Shown here one piece after another: positions 8,394-16,930 of a stretch of 64,000 nt of DNA (within the stretch, counting starts at the first letter, position 1; every line of letters starts with the position of its first letter). A model generated the notes under the pieces. It was not told the DNA's origin. It saw only the letters and a list, made by a program, of their open reading frames with translations, and made no database searches. Source of the DNA: Alphaproteobacteria bacterium (GTDB lineage Bacteria; Pseudomonadota; Alphaproteobacteria; JAEULC01); assembly GCA_023150455.1 (NCBI GenBank), contig JAKLKW010000002.1, forward strand, positions 1 to 64,000, written 5' to 3'. The translations under genes were made by a program, and so were the position numbers.

Positions 8394-10532
8394 TCACCGC
8401 CGCGTCGCGATGGGGCGGGCGGAGGCGGCGCCGGCCTGGTCGACCGCGGCCAGCACCGACTCCTGCGTCAGCAGCTCGGGCAAGGCGATGCCCTGCGGCG
8501 CGGCGGGCCCGTAGACCACGTTGAACGGAATGCCGTAGCGGCCGAACTTGGCGAGGTAGCGCGCGATCGTCGCGTCGGGCCGCGTCCAGTCCGCGCGCAT
8601 CGGCACGACGTCGTCGCCGCCCAGCCGCTTCGCCACCTCGCCGCGGTTGAGCACGAAGGCCTTGTTCGCCTGGCAGGTGATGCACCAGTCGGCGGTGACG
8701 TCGACGAAGACGACCTTGCCGCGCGCGACGAGCGCGGCGATCTCCGCCTCGTCGAATTTCTGCCAGTGCCGGTCCTTTGCCGCCACGTCGCCGCCGCGCA
8801 TCGAAGCGGGCGCCAGGACCGCCAGCGCCACGGTGGCCAGCGCGAACCCCGCGACCGCCGCCGGTGCCATGCGGCGCAGCGCCTGCGGCAGGCGCGCGGC
8901 GAAGGCGAAGCCGAGCGCGAGCGCGACCAGCATCAGCGCCAGCACGCCGGCCGCGACGAGGCCGCGCTGCGTCGCCAGGACGAGCACCAGCCAGGCCGCG
9001 GTCGCCGCGAGCGCGAGGCCGAGCACGCGGCGCAGATGCAGCATCCAGCGCCCGGGCTTCGGCATCATCGTGGCGAGGCCCGGGAACGCCGCCACCAGCA
9101 GGTAGGGCAGCGCCAGGCCGAGGCCCAGCGCCAGGAACACCGCGACGATCTCGAGCGCGCCGCGCGACAGCGCGAAGCCGACCGCCGTGCCGAGGAACGG
9201 CGCCGAGCACGGCGTCGCCAGCAGCGTGGCGAGCGCGCCGGTGAGGAAATGCCCGGCAAGGCCGTGGCTCGCGCCGCTTTTCTCGGCCGCGGCGAAGGCC
9301 CAGCGCGGCCCGCCGATCTCGAACCAGCCGAACAGGTTGCAGGCGAACAGCGTGACGATCACCGCCATGGCGGCGATGAACCCGGGCTGCTGGAACTGGA
9401 TGCCCCAGCCGACCGCCATGCCGCCCGCGCGCAGCGCCAGCACGCCCAGGCTCAGCAGCAGGAACGAGGCCACGATGCCGGCGGCCGACGCGAGGAAGCC
9501 GAGCCGCACCTCGCCGCGCTGGCCGCCGCCATGGCCGACCACGGCCAGGAGCTTCAGCGACAGCACCGGCAGCACGCAGGGCATCAGGTTGAGGATGAGG
9601 CCGCCGATGAGCGCGATCAGCAGGATGCCGGCCAGCGCCCCGACGTCGCCCGAGGTGGCGATGTCGCCGGAAGTGCCCGGCACGACCGCCCGCTGCGCCT
9701 CCATGGCGCGGCCGGCGTCGATCAGCGTCAGCGTCACGCCCGCGGTCAGCAGGTCTTCCGGCTTGCCGCGGTCGGCCAGCACCCGCGCGGTCAGGATGCC
9801 GCCGAGCCCGTCCGGCTCGAGCCGCGACTCGACCTTGTCGAAGCGCAGGCCGGCCGGTCCCTCGATGTAGAGATCGGGCGCGGTCAGGCGCTCGCGCGCG
9901 GCCACCTTGATCGCCAGCACCGCCCCTTCGGCCTCGCGCACCAGCGCCGCGCGCTCGATCGAAAGGCCGACCGCCTGGCCGTCGCCGGGCACCTTGGCGC
10001 GCCAGCGGTCGATCAGGTCGACGAAGGGCGACGGCGTCGGCGGGCCGGCGGGCAGGTCGAGCTTGAGCTCGGCGCGGGCCGGCACGCAGATCTTCTCGCA
10101 CACGAGATAGTCGATGGCGGCGCGCAGCTTCATCGGCTCGCCCGGCCGCTCGGGGCGCGCTATGACCGGCAGCAGCACCTCGTCCTCGTAGCCCAGCGTC
10201 TCGATGCCGAGCAGCGTATGGCGCTCGGGCACCGGCCACAGGATGTCGGCGCGCGCCAGGTTCTCGGAGCCGGTCCAGTCGACCTGCGCCGGCAGCCCGG
10301 CATCGCCGGGCGAGCGCCAATAGGTCTTCCATCCCTTCTCCAGGCGGAACTGCAGGCCGAGGCGCAGCTCGGCGAGGTCGCCTACCGCGCCGGTGGCGGC
10401 CACGAATCGCACGCGCGCGAACTCGTGCTGGCCCCAGGCGGAGGAAGCGGCCAACGCAGCTTGCGGCGCCATGCCGCCGCCGGCCGCCGCCAGCGCGAAC
10501 AAAGCCAAAACATGGTGAATCCAGCGCCGCAT
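8394..10532 (-). CDS. DsbD/ScsB-like membrane thiol-disulfide reductase
   Basis: 712 residues. Carries reducing power across the inner membrane to periplasmic thiol proteins. A signal peptide (RRWIHHVLALFALAAAGG) leads into a periplasmic DsbD_2-like domain (to about residue 290) with the pair YLVCEKICVPA. Then follow about eight membrane segments, with cysteines in LMPCVLPVLSLK and LATPCSAPFLG, and a C-terminal thioredoxin domain with DWCITCQANK. All three Cys pairs of the relay are present, so it should be functional. The start at 10532 was chosen because the signal peptide begins there. Divergent from the YqgE gene. Confidence 0.9.
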   Translation of the reverse strand: MRRWIHHVLALFALAAAGGGMAPQAALAASSAWGQHEFARVRFVAATGAVGDLAELRLGLQFRLEKGWKTYWRSPGDAGLPAQVDWTGSENLARADILWPVPERHTLLGIETLGYEDEVLLPVIARPERPGEPMKLRAAIDYLVCEKICVPARAELKLDLPAGPPTPSPFVDLIDRWRAKVPGDGQAVGLSIERAALVREAEGAVLAIKVAARERLTAPDLYIEGPAGLRFDKVESRLEPDGLGGILTARVLADRGKPEDLLTAGVTLTLIDAGRAMEAQRAVVPGTSGDIATSGDVGALAGILLIALIGGLILNLMPCVLPVLSLKLLAVVGHGGGQRGEVRLGFLASAAGIVASFLLLSLGVLALRAGGMAVGWGIQFQQPGFIAAMAVIVTLFACNLFGWFEIGGPRWAFAAAEKSGASHGLAGHFLTGALATLLATPCSAPFLGTAVGFALSRGALEIVAVFLALGLGLALPYLLVAAFPGLATMMPKPGRWMLHLRRVLGLALAATAAWLVLVLATQRGLVAAGVLALMLVALALGFAFAARLPQALRRMAPAAVAGFALATVALAVLAPASMRGGDVAAKDRHWQKFDEAEIAALVARGKVVFVDVTADWCITCQANKAFVLNRGEVAKRLGGDDVVPMRADWTRPDATIARYLAKFGRYGIPFNVVYGPAAPQGIALPELLTQESVLAAVDQAGAASARPIATRR

Positions 10533-10718
10533 TCCGCCGATTTCCGTGCCTCGAGCACGCGTATTACGCCTGTTTCTCCCGGTTTGCCCGCATTGGCGAG
10601 CAACCGGCAGCACATATATAGTTTTCACGAGGTCCCGGATGCCTCACATTGCCGTGTTGGGGGGACATGGCGGGGACGAAATGCCGCAGTCGCGGCCTAG
10701 GCTCGAGGAAACGAGGTG

Positions 10719-11303
10719 ATGCCCGTGCACGACCCGTCGTCCGGCTACCTGACAGGAAACCTGCTGATCGCCATGCCCCAAATGCGCGATCCGCGCTTCC
10801 AGCGGACGGTCATCTACATGTGCGTCCACAATCCCAAGGGCGCCATGGGGCTGGTGGTGAACCGGCTGGTCGATTCCATCACCTTCCCCGACCTGCTGCA
10901 GCAGCTGAACATCGACACCGACAACCTGAAGCAGACCATCCGGGTGCATTTCGGCGGCCCGGTCGAGTCCGGCCGCGGGTTCGTGCTGCATTCCGACGAC
11001 TTCAAGGACTCCGGCACGACCGTCGTGCCCGGCGGGCTGGCGCTGACGGCGACGATCGACATCCTGAAGGCGATCGCCGGCGGCGGCGGCCCGCGTCGCT
11101 GCCTGTTGGCGCTGGGCTATGCCGGCTGGGGCGCCGGGCAGCTCGACGGCGAGCTGCAGGCCAATGCCTGGCTCAGCGCGCCCGCCGACGAGGACATCGT
11201 GTTCGACGGCGAGCTCGAGTCCAAGTGGGAGCGCGCGCTGGCCAAGATCGGCATCGCGCCCCGCATGCTGACGGGCCTGTCCGGCGAAGCCGGGCACGCC
11301 TGA
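10719..11303 (+). CDS. YqgE/AlgH family protein
   Basis: 194 residues (ATG at 10719; a GTG immediately before is also possible). Recognised by YLTGNLLIAMPQMRDPRF, VIYMCVHNPKGAMGLVVNR, HFGGPVESGRGFVLH and LLALGYAGWGAGQL, which are the family's conserved blocks. Widely conserved, structure known, biochemical role unsettled. Preceded by GAAACGAGG as a ribosome site. Followed after nine bases by the dioxygenase gene. Confidence 0.93.
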   Translation: MPVHDPSSGYLTGNLLIAMPQMRDPRFQRTVIYMCVHNPKGAMGLVVNRLVDSITFPDLLQQLNIDTDNLKQTIRVHFGGPVESGRGFVLHSDDFKDSGTTVVPGGLALTATIDILKAIAGGGGPRRCLLALGYAGWGAGQLDGELQANAWLSAPADEDIVFDGELESKWERALAKIGIAPRMLTGLSGEAGHA

Positions 11304-11312
11304 CATCCGCGC

Positions 11313-12188
11313 ATGATCGCAAGCGCACCGCGCCGCGCGGCGATCGAGGTCCGCCCGGTCGCCGGCGCGCTCGGCGCCGAGATCGCCGGCGTCGACCTGT
11401 CGCGGAAGCTCGACGACGCGACGATCGACGCCGTCATCGCCGCCTTCCACGAGCACCTGGTCCTGTTCTTCCGCGGCCAGCGCCTGACGCCGGAGCAGCA
11501 GGTGGCGTTCACGCGCCTGTTCGGCCCGCCGATGGAGACGCCCTTCGTCGAGGCGATGGAGGGCTATCCCTTCATCGTGAAGGTGCTGAAGGAGGCGGAC
11601 GAGCGCAACGTCAGCACCTTCGGCAACGCCTGGCATTCCGACTTCAGCTCGCTCGCGGAGCCGCCGCTCGGCTCGATCCTCTACGCGCTCGAGGTGCCGG
11701 AATACGGCGGCGACACGCTGTTCGCCAACATGTACGCGGCCTACGAGGCGCTGTCGCCCGGCATGCGGCGCATGCTCGACGGTTTGCGCGCGATCCATGT
11801 CGGCAAGCCCTATGGCACGAAATACGGCCCGGGCAAGGAGCTGCGCACCTCGCGTTCGATCGGCATCGAGCGCAACCGGCCCGAGGCCGACCTCGAGGTC
11901 TCGCATCCGGTCGTGCGCACGCACCCGGAGACCGGGCGCAAGGCGCTGTTCGTCAACGCCATCTACACGCTGCGCTTCGCCGACATGACCGAGGCGGAAA
12001 GCCGGCCGCTGCTCGACTATCTCTACCAGCACGTGACGCGGCCCGAGTTCACCTGCCGCTTCCGCTGGACGCCGGGCGCGCTCGCGCTGTGGGACAACCG
12101 CGCGACGCTGCACTACGCCGTCAACGACTACGACGGCAGCAGGCGGTTGCTCCACCGCACCATGATCGCGGGGACGAGGCCGGTGTGA
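11313..12188 (+). CDS. TauD/TfdA-family Fe(II)/2-oxoglutarate dioxygenase
   Basis: 291 residues. The iron ligands are His and Asp in AWHSDFSS and the distal His in SRRLLHRTMI; the 2-oxoglutarate-binding Arg is in that same terminal block. Starts with VRPVAGALGAEIAGVDLS, the typical family N-terminus. The substrate (taurine, alkylsulfonate, chlorophenoxy acid or other) cannot be told. Close spacing with YqgE suggests co-transcription without obvious functional link. Confidence 0.9.
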   Translation: MIASAPRRAAIEVRPVAGALGAEIAGVDLSRKLDDATIDAVIAAFHEHLVLFFRGQRLTPEQQVAFTRLFGPPMETPFVEAMEGYPFIVKVLKEADERNVSTFGNAWHSDFSSLAEPPLGSILYALEVPEYGGDTLFANMYAAYEALSPGMRRMLDGLRAIHVGKPYGTKYGPGKELRTSRSIGIERNRPEADLEVSHPVVRTHPETGRKALFVNAIYTLRFADMTEAESRPLLDYLYQHVTRPEFTCRFRWTPGALALWDNRATLHYAVNDYDGSRRLLHRTMIAGTRPV

Positions 12189-12196
12189 GGCAGCGC

Positions 12197-12223
12197 CCCT
12201 CGCCCGCCTGCGGCGGGCGAGGG
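12197..12223. terminator. Perfect hairpin between convergent dioxygenase and rpsD
   Basis: 12-bp perfect stem CCCTCGCCCGCC and its complement around a TGC loop, in the 44-base gap between two convergent stop codons. No T-run follows on either strand. A relative with the same outer arms lies at 4436-4462, so this may be a dispersed palindrome as much as a terminator. Confidence 0.6.
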
Positions 12224-12232
12224 TTGGAGCGC

Positions 12233-12847
12233 TTAGCGCGAGTAGAACTCGATCACCAGGTGCGGTTCCATCTGCACCGGATAGGGCACGTCGCTCAAGA
12301 CGGGCACGCGCACCAGCTTGGCGCTCATCTTGTTGTGGTCGACCTCGAGATACTCCGGCACGTCGCGCTCGGTCGACTGCGCGGCCTCGAGCACGAGGCC
12401 CATCTTCTTGGCCTTCTCGCGCACCTCGATCAGGTCGCCTTCCTTCAGCTGGTACGAGCCGATATTGACGCGCTTGCCGTTGACGTTGACGTGGCCGTGG
12501 TTGACGAACTGGCGCGAGGCGAACACGGTCGGCACGAACTTGGCGCGGTAGACCGCCGTCTCGAGCCGGCGCTCCAGGAGGCCGATCAGGATGTCGGAGT
12601 TGTTGCCGCGGCGGCGCACCGCCTCCTCGTAGAGGCGGCGGAACTGGCGCTCGCCGATGTTGCCGTAGTAGCCCTTGAGCTTCTGCTTGGCCGCGAGCTG
12701 GGTGCCGAAATCGGTCGGCTTCTTGCGGCGCTGGCCGTGCTGGCCCGGCCCGTATTCGCGGCGGTTGACCGGGCTCTTCGGCCGGCCCCACAGGTTCTGG
12801 CCGAAACGGCGGTTGATCTTGTACTTGGATTCCTGACGCTTGCTCAT
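12233..12847 (-). CDS. rpsD: 30S ribosomal protein S4
   Basis: 204 residues, standard length for the no-zinc bacterial S4. Begins [21 protein letters not shown] and contains [28 protein letters not shown] and the S4 RNA-binding domain [19 protein letters not shown] with [13 protein letters not shown]. Binds 16S rRNA early in 30S assembly. Monocistronic here rather than in the alpha operon, as is usual in alphaproteobacteria. Confidence 0.98.
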   Translation of the reverse strand: MSKRQESKYKINRRFGQNLWGRPKSPVNRREYGPGQHGQRRKKPTDFGTQLAAKQKLKGYYGNIGERQFRRLYEEAVRRRGNNSDILIGLLERRLETAVYRAKFVPTVFASRQFVNHGHVNVNGKRVNIGSYQLKEGDLIEVREKAKKMGLVLEAAQSTERDVPEYLEVDHNKMSAKLVRVPVLSDVPYPVQMEPHLVIEFYSR

Positions 12848-13193
12848 GGTCGTCCTTATGCCTAAGCCATTGTTGTCCCGATAGTTCCAGCCGCGGTCCC
12901 GAGGGACCCGGAGGACGGGGCCGCCCGGTCGTTAACCGATATGGCTGCCCGCTTTCTCGGAAGGAGGCGCGGTTCTAGAGGAACGAACCGGGTATGTCAA
13001 ACCGGGGAACGGCGGGGGTGCGGCAGGGCAGACGGCTGTTTCGCAGCAATCGTCCGCAGGAGAGTGTCTTCCCCCGCTTCGCATGCCTGCAATCAGGCGA
13101 TCGAGGCGACGCAGTTCTAGCAGAGCCGGAAGGCGAGCCGCGCCCAAGGCGAGGAAGTCGCGGAGCGCAGGCCGAAACTTCACCGCGTGGCAA
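12848..13193. other. Gene-free spacer between divergent rpsD and higB
   Basis: 346 bases. The first 50 hold the rpsD leader (ribosome site ATAAGGACG). The rest has open frames in several phases, but none with a recognisable protein or ribosome site. I see no tRNA, repeat or clear terminator in it. Confidence 0.6.
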
Positions 13194-13222
13194 TTGACAC
13201 CTTGTAATTATTAAATTACACT
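13194..13222 (+). promoter_or_regulatory. Promoter and operator of the HigBA-type pair
   Basis: Minus-35 TTGACA (13194-13199), 17-base spacer and minus-10 TACACT (13217-13222). Inside lies a perfect 16-base inverted repeat GTAATT-ATTA-AATTAC (13204-13219) overlapping the minus-10, the expected position for an autorepressor site. The toxin ATG starts only five bases after the minus-10, so the transcript would begin at or about the start codon. Confidence 0.75.
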
Positions 13223-13227
13223 CCGCC

Positions 13228-13524
13228 ATGGTCCAGATCAAACAGACCGACGCGTTCCGCAAGTGGGAACGGGCGCTGAGGGACCAACGAGCAAGAGCCG
13301 CGATCGCCGCCCGCCTGTTCCGCCTCGCAAATGGCCTTGCCGGCGATGTTGCATCGGTCGGAAATGGCGTCAGCGAACTGAGAATCCACTTCGGTCCCGG
13401 CTACCGGATCTATTTCTGCCGGCGCGGCCGGGATCTGGTGGTTCTTCTGTGCGGCGGAGACAAGAGCACGCAGACGCGGGACATCCGGCTGGCGAAGCGG
13501 CTGGCTGCGCAATGGAGCGAGTGA
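13228..13524 (+). CDS. higB: RelE/HigB-type toxin
   Basis: 98 residues. Matches the addiction-module killer family of the RelE/ParE superfamily: KQTDAFRKWERALRDQRARAAIAARLFRLANG, then VSELRIHFGPGYRIYFCRRG and the C-terminal LLCGGDKSTQTRDIRLAKRLA. Members cleave mRNA at the ribosome. Toxin-first order with the antitoxin one base downstream is typical of higBA. No ribosome site precedes the ATG, consistent with a leaderless mRNA. Confidence 0.88.
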   Translation: MVQIKQTDAFRKWERALRDQRARAAIAARLFRLANGLAGDVASVGNGVSELRIHFGPGYRIYFCRRGRDLVVLLCGGDKSTQTRDIRLAKRLAAQWSE

Positions 13525-13525
13525 G

Positions 13526-13858
13526 ATGGCGAAGAGGCTGTACAGGTACGACCCCGCCGACGCGTTGACGTCCGACGAGGCGATCGAGGTCTTTCTCGCC
13601 GACGCCTTCGAGACCGGCGACGCGCACTACATCGCCAAGGCACTGGGCGTGGTGGCGCGGGCCAAGGGCATGACCAGGATCGCCCGCGAAACGGGACTAG
13701 CACGCGAGCAGCTCTATACCTCGCTTAGCGAAAGAGGGAATCCGACCTTGGCGACGACGCTGGCCGTCATGAAGGCGATCGGCTTCGAGATGACCGGCAA
13801 GCGGCACGCCGGGCGGCCGGCGCCCCGACGCAAGGACGCACGCCGCCGCGCGGCATAG
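13526..13858 (+). CDS. higA: HigA-type antitoxin with HTH domain
   Basis: 110 residues. The N-terminal part (YDPADALTSDEAIEVFLADAFE) is the toxin-binding segment typical of this antidote family, followed by an Xre-like helix-turn-helix (GMTRIARETGLAREQLYTSLSERGNPTLATTLAVMKAIG, residues 51-89). The basic tail GRPAPRRKDARRRAA is unusual and may add non-specific DNA contacts. Expected to neutralise HigB and to repress at the palindrome at 13204-13219. Confidence 0.88.
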   Translation: MAKRLYRYDPADALTSDEAIEVFLADAFETGDAHYIAKALGVVARAKGMTRIARETGLAREQLYTSLSERGNPTLATTLAVMKAIGFEMTGKRHAGRPAPRRKDARRRAA

Positions 13859-13904
13859 ATCGGCCAATGGCCAAACCGTGGCTGTTGTCGTGGGCGTGCA
13901 GACC

Positions 13905-14738
13905 CTACTTCTGCCCCGCCTTTGCCTTGCGTCTGTACCGCCGCATCCTGACCGGCTCGCCCAGCTCGTCGGTGCCGGCGCGCCAGTCGGTCAGGCACGC
14001 GATCATGCCGTGCAGCGTGCGCAGCTCCTGCTCGGTCAGGCCCGCGCGCTGGAACATGTTGCGGATGTTGCGCACCATGCTCGGTCGCTTGTCCACGACG
14101 CGCAGGAAGCCGCATTGGTCGAGCTCGTGCTCGAGCATGAGGAAGAAGTTGAGCAGCTTTTCCTTGCCCGCCGGCGGCGACTGGCCGTAGCGGTCCTCGC
14201 GCGGCGCCGTCGCGTCGGCGGCGGTGAACCATTCATAGGACACCAGCAAGACGGCCTGGGCGAGGTTGAGCGACGAGAAGCCGGGGTTGAGCGGGATGCG
14301 GATCAGCGCCTCGGCCAGCGCCAGGTCGTCGTTGACAAGGCCCATGCGCTCGGGCCCGAAGACGAGGCCGCAACGCAATCCCGCCGCCGCGCGGGCGCGC
14401 AGCTCCGCCGCGGCGGCGCGCGGCGTCAGCACCGGCTTCACCATGTAGCGCTCGCGCGCCGTGGTGGCAAAGACGACCCGCAGGTCGGCGATCGCCTCGG
14501 CCGTGGTCGCGAACAGCTTCGCCTGGTCCAGCACGGCATCGGCGCCCGAGGCGGCGGCCACCGCCTTCTCGTTCGGCCATTGGTCGCGCGGCGCCACCAG
14601 GCGTAGGTCGCCGAGGCCGCAATTCAGCATGGCGCGCGCGGCCGCGCCGATGTTCTCGCCGAGCTGCGGATTGACCAGGATGACGGCTGGTCCGATGGAC
14701 TCGGCCTTCTGCTGCTTGCGACTGTCGGTGCCCGCCAT
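13905..14738 (-). CDS. trmJ: SPOUT RNA methyltransferase, TrmJ-like
   Basis: 277 residues. TrmH/SpoU class knot methyltransferase, probably 2'-O-methylating tRNA position 32. Motif 1 is NPQLGENIGAAARAMLNCGL, motif 2 CGLVFGPERMGL, motif 3 IRIPLNPGFSSLNLAQAV, which carry the AdoMet-binding knot. The C-terminal 100 residues match the TrmJ extension (LLNFFLMLEHELDQCGFL, MVRNIRNMFQRAGLTEQELRTLHGM). A final Lys/Arg-rich tail is present. Confidence 0.9.
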   Translation of the reverse strand: MAGTDSRKQQKAESIGPAVILVNPQLGENIGAAARAMLNCGLGDLRLVAPRDQWPNEKAVAAASGADAVLDQAKLFATTAEAIADLRVVFATTARERYMVKPVLTPRAAAAELRARAAAGLRCGLVFGPERMGLVNDDLALAEALIRIPLNPGFSSLNLAQAVLLVSYEWFTAADATAPREDRYGQSPPAGKEKLLNFFLMLEHELDQCGFLRVVDKRPSMVRNIRNMFQRAGLTEQELRTLHGMIACLTDWRAGTDELGEPVRMRRYRRKAKAGQK

Positions 14739-14797
14739 GGCCGCACCTTAACGCGGCCGCGCCCATGCCACCATCCACCGCCGTTCAAACGCGGAGG

Positions 14798-15163
14798 ATG
14801 GAGATGGCGTCTGTCAGCTACGTCGTCCAGGACGTGGAAGCGGCGGCGGCGTTCTGCACGGGCCCGCTCGACTTCACGCCCAGCCGGCAATTCGGCCCGA
14901 ACATGGCGATCCTCAAGCGGGGCGACCTGACGCTGTGGGCCGCCGGTCCCGGCGCCTCGGCCGGCCGCCCGATGCCGGATGGGCGCAAGCGCGGGCCGGG
15001 CGGCTGGAACCGCTTCGTGCTCGAGCTGTTTCAGCCGCGCCGGATCACTCGATCATCGCGCGCAGCAGCGTCTCGTTGTAGGCGAGCAGCTCGTTGGTCG
15101 CCGCGGCCGCTGCGACCGCATCCCCGCTCGCGACCGCGCGCACGATCGCCGTGTGGCGGCTGA
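14798..15163 (+). pseudogene. VOC/glyoxalase-family gene with internal deletion
   Basis: The N-terminal half is a normal VOC domain: VSYVVQDVEAAAAFCTGPLDFT, then MAILKRGDLTLWAAGPGASA and MPDGRKRGPGGWNRFVLE. In intact relatives the frame continues with about 45 residues (a second beta-alpha-beta unit) and ends in a PSGNPxELFQPR-type tail. Here FVLE is joined directly to LFQPRR, so the second unit is missing in frame, and the frame runs on into sequence antisense to the GntR gene. Metal ligands of the second unit are gone. The 3' end overlaps the convergent regulator gene. Most likely an inactive remnant. Confidence 0.65.
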
Positions 15164-15764
15164 TGACGCCCTGATACCCGGTCGTACCGGCATGCATGTT
15201 CCAGAACCGCCGGACGATGCCGTGCAGCGGCTTCAGGGCATCGGTCAGGTACGGGTTGCCTGCGCACTCGTCCACGAGGTCGTCGAATACGGCGTCGATG
15301 CGGACCTGCGCGCGGAAATCGCCGGCGGCGCGCGCCCGCTCCAGCTGCTCGGCCAGCACGGCGAACTGCCGGCGCTGCGCCTCGGTGCTGCGCCGCGCGG
15401 CGCGCCCATAGCGCGTCGGCTCGAGGCAGCGGCGCGGCTCGAGGATCAGCAGCATCTGGCTCGCGTCGATGACGCTGACCTGGATGCCGCGCTTGGGCAG
15501 CAGGGTCACGAGATAGTCGCGCGCCAGCAGCTTGGTCGCCTCGCGGATCGGCGTGCGCCCAAGGCCCAGGCGTTGGCTCAGCACCGCTTCCGAAACCAGC
15601 GCGCCGGGCGGAATCGAGAGCTCGACGATCTGGTCGGTCAGGCTGCGATAGGCCGCCTCGGCAAGCGTCGCGTCGTCCGCGTGAAGCCGCTTGGCATGGC
15701 GCGGGCTGGCGGCCGCGCGACGCCGCACCCGCGCGCCCACCGTCGATATGTCATCCGAATCCAT
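15045..15764 (-). CDS. GntR-family (FCD) transcriptional regulator
   Basis: 239 residues from the ATG at 15764, which has AGGAAA upstream. N-terminal winged helix (AAYRSLTDQIVELSIPPGAL, EAVLSQRLGLGRTPIREATKLLARDYLVTLLPKRGIQV), C-terminal all-helical FCD ligand-binding domain including RIDAVFDDLVDECAGNPYL and RHTAIVRAVASGDAVAA. Divergent from a TRAP transporter operon, so it most likely senses that transporter's substrate and controls it through the TTGTATACAG-type sites in the shared promoter. Confidence 0.92.
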   Translation of the reverse strand: MDSDDISTVGARVRRRAAASPRHAKRLHADDATLAEAAYRSLTDQIVELSIPPGALVSEAVLSQRLGLGRTPIREATKLLARDYLVTLLPKRGIQVSVIDASQMLLILEPRRCLEPTRYGRAARRSTEAQRRQFAVLAEQLERARAAGDFRAQVRIDAVFDDLVDECAGNPYLTDALKPLHGIVRRFWNMHAGTTGYQGVISRHTAIVRAVASGDAVAAAAATNELLAYNETLLRAMIE

Positions 15765-15813
15765 GGCCTGTTTCCTAACATTATCACTCCATCGATTCAA
15801 CGGTTTGGGCGGA

Positions 15814-15842
15814 TTGACATCTTGTATACAGACTGTATATGA
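15814..15842 (+). promoter_or_regulatory. TRAP operon promoter with candidate GntR sites
   Basis: Minus-35 TTGACA (15814-15819), 16-base spacer, minus-10 TATATG (15836-15841). Two tandem near-palindromes, TTGTATACAG (15822-15831) and CTGTATATGA (15833-15842), fill the spacer and minus-10; TnGTATACnA is the usual core for FCD-type GntR regulators. Binding there would block polymerase, implying repression relieved by substrate. Confidence 0.7.
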
Positions 15843-15887
15843 TCGGCGCTCAGCGGGCGAGACACCGCGATTTCAAGGGGGAAACCG

Positions 15888-16901
15888 ATGCTCAAGCGCT
15901 TGCAGGCCACCGGCGCCGCGGTGGCGACCTTGGCGATGCTGTCCGGGGCGATGCTGTCCGTGCCGGCCGCCGCGGCCGAGTTCGAGTGGAAGTTCTTCAC
16001 CTATTTCGGCGCCAACGACCTGCCGACCGCGACCCATCGCGCCTTTGCCGAAGACCTCGGCAAGGCGACCAACGGCCGGCTCAAGGTCACCGTCTATGCG
16101 GGTGGCGAGCTGCCGTACAAGTTCTCCGACGTGCTGCGCGTGGTGGCGACCAACCAGGTGCAGATGGGCGACCTTGCCGTCGGCCTGAACGTCGGCGAGC
16201 TGCCGGGCCTCAACGTCTTCGACCTGCCCTTCCTCTGCACGAGCTTCGCGACCTTCTTCGAGGCGGCCGGCAAGGTCAGCCCGACGGTCGAGACGGCGCT
16301 GCACGAGAAATTCGGCATCGGCTCGCTGATCCACTGGACCATGCCGCCGCAGCAGATCTGGCTGAACCAGCCGATCAAGAAGATCGACGAGCTGAAAGGC
16401 CGCAAGATCCGCAACTGGTCGCGGCTGCACGTCGACATGCTGCAGATGTTCGGGGCCTCCGCCGCCACGATCACCGCGGCCGAGGTGACCACGGCCCTGG
16501 AGCGCCGCGTCGTCGACGGCGCGATCACCGCCGCCGTCCCGGCCTACGACTGGAAGTTCTACGAAGTCGCGAAGTACGGCTACATGCTCGACTTCCACAT
16601 GTCGCACCAGATCGTGGCGGTGAACCAGGCCGAGCTGCGCAAGCTGCCGGCGGACATGCAGGCGGCGATCCGCGCCAAGAGCGCCGAGTGGGCGCCGAAA
16701 TACCGCAAGGCGATCGAGGACGCGGAGGCCGCGGCGCGCAAGCGCCTGGTCGAGAAGGGGGAGATACTCGTAACCCCCACGCCGGAGGACAACGCCCGCG
16801 CCCGGTCGCTCACCAAGACGATCTGGGAGAACTGGGCCAAGCAGGGCGGCGCGGTGGCGCAGAAGCTCCTCGCCGACGTTTCGCCCATCTGCCTGAAATA
16901 G
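15888..16901 (+). CDS. dctP: TRAP transporter periplasmic binding protein
   Basis: 337 residues. Signal peptide MLKRLQATGAAVATLAMLSG with PAAAA before EFEWKFF. The mature protein has the DctP-family blocks: LKVTVYAGGELPYKFSDVLRVV, IKKIDELKGRKIRNWSRLHVDML and AEVTTALERRVVDGAITA. The Arg of the RKIRNW segment is where DctP proteins usually grip a substrate carboxylate, so the ligand is probably an organic or sugar acid. First gene of the operon, followed 29 bases later by dctQ. Confidence 0.93.
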   Translation: MLKRLQATGAAVATLAMLSGAMLSVPAAAAEFEWKFFTYFGANDLPTATHRAFAEDLGKATNGRLKVTVYAGGELPYKFSDVLRVVATNQVQMGDLAVGLNVGELPGLNVFDLPFLCTSFATFFEAAGKVSPTVETALHEKFGIGSLIHWTMPPQQIWLNQPIKKIDELKGRKIRNWSRLHVDMLQMFGASAATITAAEVTTALERRVVDGAITAAVPAYDWKFYEVAKYGYMLDFHMSHQIVAVNQAELRKLPADMQAAIRAKSAEWAPKYRKAIEDAEAAARKRLVEKGEILVTPTPEDNARARSLTKTIWENWAKQGGAVAQKLLADVSPICLK

Positions 16902-16930
16902 CCGGCGCGACGGATCTTGGGGGAGCGCCG

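Noticed and set aside
13867..14190. Plus-strand open frame opposite the trmJ 3' end
   Set aside because: Antisense to a clear SPOUT methyltransferase, no motif of its own.
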